A DNA stretch of 64,000 bases from Anaeramoeba flamelloides (taxonomy: Eukaryota > Metamonada > Anaeramoebidae), in NCBI GenBank assembly GCA_027625915.1, contig JANTQA010000030.1, positions 1,612,001-1,676,000 on the forward strand, read 5' to 3'. The position numbers and the translations under genes are program-made. The first letter of the stretch is position 1. The number at the start of each line of letters is the position of its first letter. Below the pieces are notes generated by a model. That model saw only the letters and a list, made by a program, of their open reading frames with translations, made no database searches and had not been told where the DNA came from. Positions 24,501-35,046 of this stretch are shown in pieces.

Positions 24501-25377
24501 TTTTTAAAAACTTTTTAGTTTTCACTTTTGTAAAATTACTTTGTCAGCTTGGAAAAAGAAGGTAATAAAAAGTAACAAGATTAGCAATTGTAACGAAAAG
24601 TTGTAAATCAAGGACAACCCTTCCAATTTAGATATAACAAAAAGAACTTGTTGCTTCATGTTTGATCAGAGCAATTGTTATTTTTTGCAAAGTTAATTTA
24701 AAAAAAGGATCATTCAAAAAAGTATTTTAATTAACAAGAACTAAATTTTTGAGTTTTCTTTTTGTCAGAGTAATTGAGAAAGGGATTCTTTGGATTGATT
24801 GTTTCACAAACAAACAATGTTTTGGAAATAAATTTTAAAGTTTTTAGGCATTGTATTCAATTATTTTTCAAGCAACACATCAAAAAAACTTTTTTAGGCA
24901 AGAGGAAACTTGTAAAATAAAAAAAAAAAAAAAAAACGAAAAAAAATAAATAAATAAAAATTTAAACAAACATTCAAGACGATTGGGTGCCCATATTGCA
25001 ATAGGATCGCCCGTTTTTGCTCCTAAATGGACTAGACCAGAGCCAAAATGTTTTCTCATGGTAACAAATTCACCATAGGTGACCCACTCGTATTCGCCAT
25101 ATTGATTATTTCCTAAAGGTTTTCTTGTTCCAAACAATTGATTATTTGGTTTGTCTTGAGCTGGCACTTCGATCAATTCATAAACGGTTTTAATTCTTTC
25201 GTCAACTATTTCTTGAAGTGGCCCTCTTCCTACACGATCATACCTATAGACTGTTTCTCCATTTTCTTCGTGGCTTGTTGTTTGGTTTTTGAAACGGTTT
25301 CTGTTTCCACCAAAAAAAAACAAGTAATAGATGTAAACAACGATTAGAAGGAGAACAATTAGGAAAATTGGTCCCAT
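16534..25377 (-). CDS. ACSL: long-chain acyl-CoA synthetase, three exons
   Basis: ATP-dependent ligase that converts long-chain fatty acids to acyl-CoA, usually on ER, mitochondrial or peroxisomal membranes. Exons: 25377-24972, 18371-17483 and 17275-16534, giving 678 aa (ACSL family ~660-700). Introns are 6,600 bp (phase 1, donor GTTTGT) and 207 bp (phase 2, donor GTACGT). The joins restore family-conserved residues: NRLEW across junction 1 and SYGMTET across junction 2. An N-terminal membrane anchor spans residues ~3-20. Visible motifs: the ATP/AMP signature YTSGTYGNPKG (251-261), YLPLAHIYE, SYGMTETAG (~430-438), GWLKSGDIG (507-515, with the ribose-binding Asp), IDRKKNILKLQQGEYVAPE (from 526) and GLLSDTYKLKR with the likely catalytic Lys near 645. 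All key residues are present, so an active enzyme is expected. Ends in TAA. Confidence 0.95.
18527..18587. repeat. (TA)n-(GT)n compound microsatellite
   Basis: About 19 TA units run directly into about 11 GT units, inside the ACSL intron, 156 bp upstream (in the transcript) of exon 2. Confidence 0.9.
19113..19871. mobile_element. family-4 element with 110-bp inverted arms
   Basis: Left arm 19114-19223 and right arm 19761-19871 are near-identical in inverse. Each holds two tandem copies of CGAAAATACCCGAAAAT, then TTTTTTAACCACATAAAAA, then GCCAATATACTCAGTTT at the inner edge. The ~540-bp interior has no protein but includes a C/A-rich segment at about 19500-19680 quite unlike its surroundings. 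Open frames on the arms are not conserved between the two arms. It is probably a non-autonomous DNA element. It sits 20 bp from a family-2 MITE. Confidence 0.75.
19891..20419 (+). mobile_element. family-2 MITE, copy c
   Basis: A 529-bp copy with AACCCCAATTC and GAATTTTAGTT ends and TA on both sides (19889-19890 and 20420-20421). It is nearly colinear with 13375-13899 throughout, so both are likely recent insertions. Orientation is antisense to ACSL. Confidence 0.8.
20560..21260 (+). mobile_element. family-5 element, copy a
   Basis: Homologous in inverse to 55411-56395. Shared landmarks: ATAGTTGCTCAAATATTT with CTTTATTCAAACAAATTATC, a GTTATAAT.TTGCCTACATTATA block, a palindrome centred on AAATTTATTAAAATTT, and CCTAGAACACTTCACAAATA. 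It is rich in internal hairpins, for example around 21175-21250 (CCAGAATTC and inverse). The 87-codon frame at 20578-20841 covers a T-rich tract and is not supported as a gene. Exact ends are not determined. Confidence 0.65.
22015..23440 (+). mobile_element. family-3 element, copy a
   Basis: Two terminal blocks (about 22015-22186 and 23228-23440) are packed with the word ATCGTGAT / ATCACGAT / TCGCGAT separated by 8-20 bp. The left block holds AACCCAACTTTATC and AAAATCATAAAATC. An interior landmark GGATCGATC..GTCAACCAAAT lies near 22340-22370. The same blocks and landmark recur in inverse at 48968-50112. I see no protein-coding frame. The element could be a DNA transposon derivative with subterminal transposase-binding repeats, but this is an inference. 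Confidence 0.6.
22238..22273 (-). mobile_element. family-2 MITE, isolated terminal fragment
   Basis: The reverse strand reads AACCCCAATTCAAAATTTTT then AACACAC, the left terminus of the 530-bp family, next to TA. The rest of the element is absent. It lies within the family-3 element. Confidence 0.5.
24280..24510 (+). repeat. dispersed repeat family 9, copy a
   Basis: Matches 50648-50870 in order: AATAAAAAGATCAAAATTTT, CTTTCCAAAA..ATCACATT.CAAGAATTA, AATCATCAAAG, then AAAATTTTGTT.CATTTATTTT. About 220 bp. Same orientation in both copies; no coding frame. Confidence 0.55.
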
Positions 25378-26344
25378 TAGTGTTAATAATTAAGAAGAAA
25401 TTATTCTTAAATAACGATTAACTGAAAGAAAATATGAGAAAAATGTTTTTTCCAATTTATTAATTTTAGAGTTGAAAAAAGTCAAGAAATTATTAAATTT
25501 GTGTTGTTTATAAAACTCATACACTTAAGTTCAAGATTGAAATAATCACAACAATATTTTTAAGAGTTTTTAAACGTTTCTTCTCTTGATAGTTGAAAAT
25601 GTTTGAAGGGGAAAAATTTTACAGAGTAATCTTATAAATTTACAGTGTAAAATAAAATATTTCAGGAATTTCTTGTTGAAAAACAAACAAGTTCAGTTCA
25701 TGTGGAAAGTTTTTCAAAAGTAATTCTGAATTTCTAAAAACAAAATACAAGTTTTTTGTAGAATATTAAAATTTCGAAAAAGTTGAAAAATTATTTTTAA
25801 TTTAAAATGAAAATACCCTTAAGTAAGTAAGGTATAATTTGAAACTTTGAGTAACACACTTTATTTTCAAATATATGAACAAAACCCTTTTTTTCTTTCA
25901 ATACCCTAACGTTTTAATAAAATGTAAGTGTATCATTGAATAATTGATTTGACCATTTGAAAAAATAATTAAAAAATGTAAAATAAGTTCTGATTTAATG
26001 AGAGTTTGTTATAACATTTTTGCATATTTTTTGACAAACTTTGAAACAAAACCTTGTCCAGAATTATTTTGTTTCTGGAAATGAAAAATGAATTACAAAG
26101 ATCAAATTAAACTAAAATTTGTTCTTGTATAATTTATCAAAATATAGGTTTTGTTAATTATAAAACAACCTAAAAGTGTTTTTTTTGATTTTTTGATACT
26201 ATGATTTTTCTTATTCATGTAAAATTAACAATAAAGGTTGAACAACATATATTATTTCAATTTGTGAGAATTTCAATTTCAGATACCTTTAATGATTGAT
26301 GAAAAATAGGAATAAGAACATTATTAACGATTTGGGATAAAAAA

Positions 26345-26700
26345 AGTTAAACACAATTTTTAAACTTATAGACATTATTAGAACCTGAAAAGGAAATATA
26401 AGATCAATTAATTAAAGAAAAAATAAATGATTAAAGACTAAATCGAGGTCTCGACACAATAACAGTTTTTATAATACTATCTTTTGGTTTGGATTTTTAT
26501 TTGATTGATCTTTTATTGAAAAATTTGTTCAAAAAATTGGCTATTTTTGAAATCTCCAAAACTACACTAACTATTTCGATAATGAAATTATATTTAAATT
26601 GTCCTTTTTAGTTTTATTGAAAATTATATGGTTTGTGAATTTTTCTTTGAAGCTAAATTATTTCAACTTTTAATTGATTTTGCTTTTGATGTTGGTTTCA
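26345..26700 (+). repeat. dispersed repeat family 8, copy a
   Basis: Colinear with 34305-34625: a shared ATCAATTAATTAAAGAAAAA block, then AATACTATCTTTT, then ATCTCCAAAAC.AC, then TTTGAAG.TAA.TTATTTC. About 330 bp, same orientation. Confidence 0.55.
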
Positions 26701-26829
26701 TTGGTGTTTAGCTTAAAAATCATACAGAATTTTTTTTCCATAATTATTAACTAAATTTCATGATAAATCACCCCATTTTTATTTATTTTTTCTTTACTTT
26801 TTTTTATTTTATTTTTTGATGAAAAACAA

Positions 26830-26965
26830 ATATTTAAAGAGTATAGAACTAAATATTCAAATAGTAATTATTTTATTATAATAGATATCTTCAATTTTAA
26901 AAAAAAAAAGTATGTTCAAAATTTGATTTTAATGGGCCAATTATTTTGAAATGGAGTTTATTTTT
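26830..26965 (+). repeat. dispersed repeat family 7, copy b
   Basis: Partner of 15380-15520, sharing TTATAATAGATATCTTCAAT and TTTGATTTTAATGGG-like words in the same order. Confidence 0.5.
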
Positions 26966-27769
26966 AAATTACAAAATTGAAATTTTTCTCTCAAAATGTT
27001 GTGGTACATGAGAATTTAATGTATTCTAATTTCATTATTGAATTGATATGTGATTATCTTTTTGGCTTTTTTTGTTCATATTTTGTTGAAAGTATATTTG
27101 GGAATTGAACTTCAAAGATAACAGTAATGAAAAATATTACATTTTATTACAATTTCAAGATAAATATGGTTTTACAGCCATTATTTTCAATTAAACAATT
27201 GTTTTACAAAAGAAGAAAAAATATTTTTTTTCAATAATTTTTAAAAAACGTTTAAAAAATTATCAATTGGTAAATAAAAAATAAAATTAATTATTGTAAC
27301 TTGGTTGGAATTTGTAGAATTATTTCTTTGTTATTATTGAATTTTTAATTAAATTTATCTTGTATATAATTATTTTTTATATTTCCTAATTTTAAAATTT
27401 TCTTAAACTATAGTTAATATAATATTTTTTTTTTTTTTTTTTAGTTTTGATTTGGGTTTCAATTTCGAATTTGGATGTCTTATATACAGTCTGTCAGAGT
27501 CATTCTTGGTGAAACATGTTTTCGCATCACAATATCATAATAATTTCCCACATTTTTCTCATTTGTTATTATATATTCAAATAATAACAAAGATTATAGG
27601 CAATGGGTAAAAAAAAATCTTTAATTATCTTATTTATTTAATTTAATGCCTTCAGGAATTGGAAAAAAATAGTGAAAGAAAAATAAATAATATGTGCTAT
27701 TAAAAGATATATTGCACACCACCGAGAAGAATAAACCATAGTTTCGGATAATAAGTCTTTTCTCAATTA

Positions 27770-28400
27770 TTTTTCAAAAAAATTGACTTTCTTAAAAATG
27801 CTCTGAAAGTTTTTTTGAGGATTTATTTTCATATTCTTATCAAAAAAATATTATTAAATTTTTGGATCAGAATCATTTTTTCTAATTTTCTAAATTATTG
27901 TTTTTGATTTTTTTTCTTTTTCTTTTTCGATTTTTTTTTTATTTAATAATTTTTTTTTTTTGATACTTTTTCTTTTTCTTTTTTGATTTCTTTTTCTTTT
28001 ATATTTTTTTTTTTTTGCAAAAAGATCATGTTGAAAAAAAAAAGATAGTCGAAAAGACAAATAATCACTAAGAAAATTGAGACTATTTAATGTCTTTGAA
28101 AATGGATTTAATTATTGGTAAAAAATCTTGTTGTTAAACTTTTTTCGGTGAAAGTTCAATAATAAAATATTGTTAATGCCCATTCAAAATTTGTGATTAA
28201 CTCTTTTTTAGTTTTAGGTTTTATTTTTTTTAAATTTTTAAAATAGCAGGTTTTTATATATTTAAAATGATTTAAAAGTGAATTTTAAAGTTGATTTAAT
28301 TATGTACAATTCTTGAATACCAAATGATATATATATAAGATTTAATTTATTATTTCAGGTGAGTCACAATTTTTGAAATGGGGTTTATCAAAATTTTTAT
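27770..28400 (+). repeat. dispersed repeat family 6, copy b
   Basis: Closely matches 58820-59440: GAAAGTTTTTTTGAG, a long T/C tract with GATTTTTTTTC words, then TCGAAAAGACAAATAATCA, GGTGAAAG.TCA.TAATAAA, a CAGGTTTT.ATATATT block and ATGATATATATATA. About 630 bp. The pyrimidine tract gives long spurious frames. Confidence 0.7.
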
Positions 28401-30441
28401 TTGTGTCAAATTATCTCAAATTTTTATTCAAATATCAATTATTTTTTATAATTGGTAGTGAGAAGAATTTGGAAGTAATAAGAAGAAGAATTCACATCTC
28501 AAAAAAGTTGATATTCACCTGAAATAAAACTAAAAAAAGTTTATAGATTTTCTTAAAAAAATGAAACCCCAAATTCTTAGGGAAGCATTGAAAAAAACAA
28601 TAATGTCTATTTTAATCTCCAATTAAAGAACAAAAAAATTAACCAATAGAAATCAATATAATTACTCTACACTCATTTTTACTGTTTCAATAGCATTGAA
28701 TTACACTTTTAACTATGTGAATATCGGTCTTACAATAAAAAAAATTACAAATGAATTACGTTTAAAAAAAAATAGAAAAAATCAAAAAATGATAAAATGT
28801 GAAAAAATTATTTAAATATTTAAATTTCTCAAATATAATTTCTTATTCTAATATCGATTAAAAATCTTAAAAAATGTGTAATTTACTCACTATAGCTGGA
28901 CCAAAACTTGAAATACGGTTTATTTCTATTTAAGATGTTTAACATGTTGATTGTAACTTTTTTTGTTAAAGAATAAATCTCTGATTTTTTTATAGTTTTT
29001 ATTTATTTTAATATCTGTTCACTTGAGATAAAAAATCCACTTTTCATTTTCTTTTTTAATTTTTTTGGTCGTTTTTAAGTGAATAAATAGTCAAAGGGAA
29101 GGGGGGGGTAGATTTTAAAAAAAACCGGAAAAAAAATAGTTACTTCTACTCAAAACTTCAACCTCTTTCATACAACTTGATTGTTCTATTTTGGACTATA
29201 TTTTTTTTTTTATTATTTTCAGTTTAAATGGATATTATATTATATATCAAAATAGTTTTTGTAAAAAGATTATGAGTATTTAAAGATAAAAAATTAGGAA
29301 AAAATGTTAAACTTGTTTATTTCTATTAATATTTATTAAAAAATCAGAATATTCCCGAAAACCTTTAAAAATATAGTTTTGCTAATAGTAATATATATAT
29401 ATGGGTGTGTGGGTGTATGTGTAAATGTGTGGGTGTATATAATTTATAGTTAAAAAAATTAAATTTTAGATTTTTAGTTGTAAAAATTTTGATCTTTACA
29501 AAAATCAAACCACATCAACAACCATTATATTAAAATTTAATTACTATGTGTAAAGAACCATGAGAAATTATATTTTTAAAAAACAATAATACATTTTGTG
29601 TTTTCTAAAATAATCGAAAAAAAAACAAAATATGAGTCTCAAAATCATACAATATTTGAATAAAAGAATTAGGAAAATAATAAAAAGAGGTTTTGATTAT
29701 ATATTTATTAAAATATTTCAAATTTTTATTCGAAAAATTAATTTTAATCGTTCTTCAATTGTGTCTTCAATCACATTTCTGGTATTTAATTTAATCAAAA
29801 TCCAAAAAAAAAATAATTCTTTTCAAGAAGTTTATGGGCCGAGAAAAGGTCGGTTTAATTGAAGGTAATACTGGTATTTGAAATTTAAATGGGAAATATT
29901 TTGATCTAATTCTAAAATTTACAATTCTTCAGAATCTGTCATTTAAGCTTTTTATTTCACGCTAAGATAGTAGTACCAAAATATTACATAAAATAAATAA
30001 ATCAAGAGAGATCGTACAAATTACAATCTTTTTCTTGTGGATTCTTCCCTTAAAGAAAAAGAGCAAAACAAAGTGTAATATTTTATATTTTGTTTTTTGA
30101 GTTATAATTCAATTATGATTTATGAAAATAGTAAAGAAATTTTCACGTGTCGGCATACTTTCTTTCCAATATTCTAAGAAAATATTAAGATGGTTAATAA
30201 AAAGAGATAAATAGGTCAAGTCGTAGTTATTTTAGAACAGATTATATACCCAAACAGTAATTGAGATAATCATTTTGAAAACAGACAGTAATTGTGCTCA
30301 AATAAAAAATCTCATGTGTATTATGAACGGTGGGTTGGTGGTTTGAAAATTATGTTATTATTTCAAAATTTTTTCATACAAAATAATCCAAAAAAAGAAG
30401 AAATAGATAAAGAAAAAGATAAAAGAAAAAAAAAAATTGTT

Positions 30442-31106
30442 TTAGTCCTCAAATTCAGAAGAATTTTCAAAATCTGAAGAATCTTCAAGATCAGTTTCTT
30501 CGTCTGAATCTGAAGACCCCAGTATTGGGCCAGATGTCACTTGAGTTAAAGGCTTTAAATTTTTAATTCTTTCTTGTTTATCTTGTGTTTCGTTTTCTTG
30601 TTTTCCTTTGCTTAACTGATGAACATATTTCAAAATTTTTGTTTTTATTTCTTTTCTTTTTCCTCTGTTAAGTGTTGAAAGTGGCTTGAGGAATTCGTTT
30701 GTTTCTTCTATTAAAGATTGAAGATTGTCTATTTGTTTAATACCAAGCATGTTTGTTGTTGAATCGATTGAAAATTCTGCATCCATTATAGAAGATCGAA
30801 TCTTCTTTGTATTCTGTTTTAAATCTTTATTCAACTTTGAGAGAATTGGTACTTTTTGTTCAATAGAAGTTGAAGTTAAATATAAATTTAATGATGGTTC
30901 ATTAACAATATAGCTAACTGTTTCATCAAAGACAGATCCGACTTTAGTATTTATTCATACAAAAATTTAAAAGAAGAAAAAAAGTTTTTAGAAAAAAGTT
31001 TGATAGATCAACAAAGAACAATTGAAAAACCTAATGACTTACGTTTTTTTGTTTGTGATAATAGTAACCCCGAAGGTTTGTATTGAGTTGTTGCTTCTTC
31101 AGTCAT
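30442..31106 (-). CDS. BORCS8: BORC complex subunit 8-like protein, two exons
   Basis: Subunit of BORC, the complex that recruits Arl8 to lysosomes and couples them to kinesin. Exons are 31106-31043 (64 nt) and 30941-30442 (500 nt), separated by a 101-bp intron with a strong GTAAGT donor and phase 1, giving 187 aa ending in TAA. Residues 22-38 read LGSVFDETVSYIVNEPS, matching the family's F.ESVY.LANEPS, followed by LYLTSTSIEQKVPILSK, like the family's LYRLQEHVRRSLPEL. A helical segment to about residue 110 completes the family region. Human BORCS8 is ~119 aa; the extra length here is a charged C-terminal tail ending in a Ser/Asp/Glu-rich stretch (SSDSDEETD onward), possibly a phosphorylated acidic tail. 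The family call rests mainly on the NEPS-containing helix, which is distinctive. Confidence 0.85.
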
Positions 31107-31393
31107 TAAAGTTTTGAAAAAATAAATCCAAAATGGTTTGAAGGTCTTTGAGCTAAATTCTTAAAAAAATGAAGAATTCGTAAAACAAAACATTTTGAAC
31201 AAATTATTTTGACTGTTGTATTATTTTGATATTTTACCTGGTATAAAAGGAATTTTAGGTCAAGTTCAAAAGTTCACAAGTTCTTTTGAAATATAGACTC
31301 AATAATTTAAGAATAATAAAAAATTCTCTTCCTATTAAATCCTTCAAAATTAATATTTCCAAGAGAATCTTTTTATAAAATTTGAAACATTGT

Positions 31394-31465
31394 AGTCAGC
31401 AACACTTTTAAGTCGTAAAATTTGTACAAAATATAAGGAACAATAAAAAAGTACAAATTAAGTCC
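31394..31465. mobile_element. family-1 MITE, single left arm
   Basis: AGTCAGCAACACTTTTAAG, then AAGGAACAATAAAAAA and ACAAATTAAG, match the left arm of the foldback family in order. Confidence 0.45.
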
Positions 31466-32397
31466 GGGCAACCCACAATGAATTTGTTTCATAGTCGATG
31501 TGTGGATTGGGAAAAAAAAAATGAAATAGTGAAATTTTACTTCTTTTGATTGAGAAAATTCAAATAACAAAAAAAAAAAATTTTTCTTTAGATCTCTGGC
31601 AAAAAATTCAATCAAAAAAAAGGTTTCAAAGGGTTAACAATTTTAAAAATTCAAATTTAAAAATAAAAAATTCAAGTATTCTCATAGCAAAAAAAAAAAA
31701 TAAATAAATTAGATAGCTGAGGCGAAAAATTTAAGAGAGCCTGTTTGTCTAAAAAATCTAAAAATCCAAGTAACGAAAAAAAAAATCATGGGTTCTTCAA
31801 AGGTAAAAAAATGAATTAAAAAAAATTTTTTTAAAATTACTTTTTAATTCAAAATATCAAATTTTTAAAAAAAAACTAATCCTTTCTTTTTTTATTTTTC
31901 CAAAGAGTTAAATATCTTCAAATTGAAGAAAATTGTTTTCTTTCAGTAGAAAATCAATCTAATAAAGTATAATACAATTAGTAGTTATTTTGTAACACTC
32001 AAAAAATATAAAAAAGTAAGGATGATGTATATTTTTTTTGATTTAAATAACTTATATTGAGAAATGAAAAAAATAGCTTTGAGAAATCAAAAAATAAACA
32101 AAGATAGTTACTTCAAAACTAACATAGTTGTTTTCTAATTTATAATTGTCATTCAAATTAGAAACTAAATATTGGTCTTTAGTGCTTTTTTCGAAAAATA
32201 ATCCGGGCTTTTGATTATGATTTTTTGAGATCTATCGAATACAATCTACTTATTAGTTTGCAGTTAGTTTCTGATATAAATTACAAAAAAATTTTTTGAA
32301 TTTCAAAAGATGATATTTGAAAGAAAAATCTCAACACTTAATGATAATTATTCTGTATTTAGAGAAAATAAATTATTGAAATAGAAATCCAAAAAAA

Positions 32398-32473
32398 TGT
32401 ACCTTAATTTGAAATTTTTTAGTGCCTTCAATTTTTATCCAAATTTTGGAATTTAAAAGTGTAACTTACTGCA
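32398..32473. mobile_element. family-1 MITE, single right arm
   Basis: TACCTTAATTTGAAATTTTT, then GTGCCTTCAATTTTTATCC and TTTAAAAGTGTAACTTACTG, match the right arm of the foldback family, ending near TG. Confidence 0.5.
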
Positions 32474-34304
32474 TTGGAAAAAAAATATTTCTCATATTTT
32501 AAGTTATTAATTAAATTCGATAAAGATTATAATAATAAACTCAACTGGAACTCAAAAAAAAAAAAAAAAAAAAAAACAAATGTCTTAAAAAAAGATATCT
32601 ATGAGTTCAGACAGAATGAATTATTGAATTCAATTTGAAAAAAATCTAAGCTATTTTTATTCCAATTCCATTTTGAAAAATAATGTAAAAATTTGTTTAA
32701 ATAATAATCAATCTTAATTTAAATAAATCGATTATTTTTTATAGTATTTGATTTAATTTTTTCATTTTTAAACTTTTTAAAAATAAATCTATAATCTATT
32801 TTTTTTTTAATATAAAAATTTTCTCCAATAATTAAGAAATATTTTTTTCTATTTTTTAATAAGTCCAAAAATCAATATACTATATAAATTATTTCAAAGA
32901 ATTATTTTTGTTTAAGAAGAAATAAAATCTTGGTGTTTGATGGATTAACACAAATTACAATAAACCCAATATGAATTATTATTATATGAGTCTTTAATAA
33001 CACAAAGATTAAAATTTTCAATAAGTTTTACTTTATTGTCTAAAATTCTCTAAATATTTTCAAACAAAAAATTTTTTTTTCAATTAATAGTAACAAATAC
33101 TATAAATATAACTTTAATCAAATTACTGATTTGAATTATTATTTTTTTTATTTATATACTAAATAATTGAAAAAAATATTCAAAAATCATTTAAATATCA
33201 AAAAAAAAAATTTAATAAATTAAAGGAAATAAAAAGAAATGGTCAATTAATTTAGATTGTAAATAATTCGATATTTTGTTTTTTTACTTGTATTTTTTTC
33301 AAATATTCTCGAAATTGCAAATACTAAAACATCATACAGACGATTAAGAAAATACTATTGGTGGGATCTCTTGAAAATTTTTTAATTTTTTTGTAAATTT
33401 TTTATTTTTCAACTGCCTTTTTTTGATTTTTATATTACAGATGATTTTATTGTGTTATTAATAATTATTTTTAAAAAGAGTATTTAAATTATAAGTATCA
33501 GATTCAAAATTAATATTGATTTCAAGAAACAGTTGATTAAAAAAATAATATAAAATGTAAAAAATATTTTAATTCCTTCAATTAAAATGAAATAACATAT
33601 ATTAATACTAAAAAAGTCAATTTTTACAAACCCGTGAATAAATGAACTGCCTATGCTTGGTTTCATTCTGGTAATTCTCTCAAAGACTTTATAAAAATTT
33701 CTGAAAAAAAATAGTTCAAAATAACTAATTTTCAAATGTTCATCTTAATTTTAATATTATTCCAAAATCAATGACTGTTCATTTTCATTTTTTCTTGTTT
33801 TGTTGAAAAAAAAAAAAGATTTTCCAATTTTGGTAAATAAATTATATATATATATATATATATTAAAACATATATTTAAATTGAAATGATTGAAATTAAA
33901 TAACAGAACTACCAAAGATTTAAATGATAAAAAAACAGATATGATAAACTCATCATATACGATAATTTCAAATATTTTCATTCATAATTTAAAGTTTACA
34001 TTTTAAATTTCTGTTATTTTGTCAATTTGTCGAAATTTTGTATTTAACTATTATTTATAATGAAACTGAAAAAAAAATACCATATATCTTAAATTTTTAA
34101 ACAAATGGGTGTTTTTTTATTGATATTTTAGTTAATTGTTTTTATATTCTGATTTAAAATGAGAAAGAAATAAGATAAATGTACTTAATCCTAAAAACCA
34201 AACCTATAATAAAAAAATTATTTTATAGATAATAAATTGGAAATAATAATTTATTTTAAAAAATGATAATCTTTCAGGAAAAAAAGTGAAACAGTGGTTT
34301 TAAT

Positions 34305-34625
34305 TGGGAACATCAATAGAACCTTAAAAAGAAAAGTAAAATCAATTAATTAAAGAAAAAATTAATAAACACAAGATGAAGGAAAAAACACAATAAAATT
34401 TTTTTTAATACTATCTTTTAATAAGGGATTATATTTGAAATGATCAATTATTTTAAATTTGTTGAAAGAATTACTATTATTCCGATCTCCAAAACCACTA
34501 CCAAAATTTCGGTATGAAAGTAGATTTAAATAGTATTTGTTTGTTTGTTTGAAAATAATATAATGAGTTATTATTTGAAGTTAATTTATTTCTTCTTGTA
34601 ATCGATTTCACTTTTTGTTTTTTGT
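34305..34625 (+). repeat. dispersed repeat family 8, copy b
   Basis: Colinear partner of 26345-26700, about 320 bp, ending ~420 bp upstream of the INTS13 start codon. Confidence 0.55.
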
Positions 34626-35046
34626 TTTTGAGTTTCTAAAGAGGTTCCTAATTAAAAACTATGTTTCACCTTTTTTCTAGAAAGGTAAATCATTTCTCTA
34701 AAATTGAGAAAAAGGATTTTGTTGATCGTGTTTAAGGTTCCATTGTATAAATAAGTACTCGTTTACCTTAAGGAAAATAAATAAATTAGGGTTACTAATC
34801 CCTTAAAAATAAAAAAAAAAAAGTAAAACTTCTAATCATTTTTTCTTTTTTTAAACCATTTCTGTTGCTCTTTATCAACAACTTCTTTTTTTTTTTGTTT
34901 AATTGTAAACAGTATCAAATAACCAAATTCAAAATATCTTCAATATTTGCCAAGTATCCAATTTGAAAAAGAAAAAGGATCGTGAAAATTAAAACAAAAC
35001 CTAAACCAAGAAACAAAAAACGACAAAAAAAAAAAAAAAAAAAACA

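Larger units (their letters stand above)
18372..24971 (-). other. 6.6-kb first intron of ACSL, repeat-filled
   Basis: Lies between E-W codon halves of ACSL and is read as one intron because both flanks join in phase to rebuild the conserved NRxEW motif. Other introns in the window are 101-320 bp. It holds a (TA)n-(GT)n microsatellite, a 760-bp inverted-arm element, a family-2 MITE, a family-5 element, a family-3 element and a family-9 repeat. A minus-strand frame at 23802-24041 is partly coding-like (SDSFCSAEDKADKSF) but is not needed for the ACSL reading frame. Confidence 0.8.
25378..30441. other. intergenic, repeats, no confident gene
   Basis: Five kilobases between the ACSL start and the BORCS8 stop. 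It holds copies of families 8 (26345-26700), 7 (26830-26965) and 6 (27770-28400), a run of eight G at 29101-29108, and a GT-rich tract at 29395-29440. A 76-codon frame (29632-29862, true ATG, ending YGPRKGRFN) is within chance expectation and unrecognised. Around 27487 a CAGTCTGTCAGAGTC sequence after TA looks like one end of a Tc1/mariner-type element, but I found no second end. Confidence 0.4.
31107..35046. other. intergenic between divergent BORCS8 and INTS13
   Basis: About 3.9 kb with no gene recognised. It contains two single-armed family-1 MITE remnants and a family-8 copy. A TATAAATA at 34746-34753 lies ~294 bp upstream of the INTS13 ATG; in DNA this AT-rich it may be chance. A 19-base A run (35026-35044) ends two bases before the INTS13 ATG. 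Minus-strand frames at 33484-33735 and 33757-33981 have splice-like ends that do not match in phase. Confidence 0.4.

Noticed and set aside
33484-33981. Two minus frames with splice-like ends (NFYKVFERITRMKPS and MKIFEIIVYDEF)
   Set aside because: Donor and acceptor phases do not match and no family is recognised.
34746-34753. TATAAATA as the INTS13 promoter TATA box
   Set aside because: Such words are very common at this AT content and it is about 294 bp from the ATG; mentioned only as a possibility.
34795-34805. TTAGGGTTACTAATCCC-like word near 34780-34800 as a telomere remnant
   Set aside because: A single short imperfect palindrome, not a tandem array.
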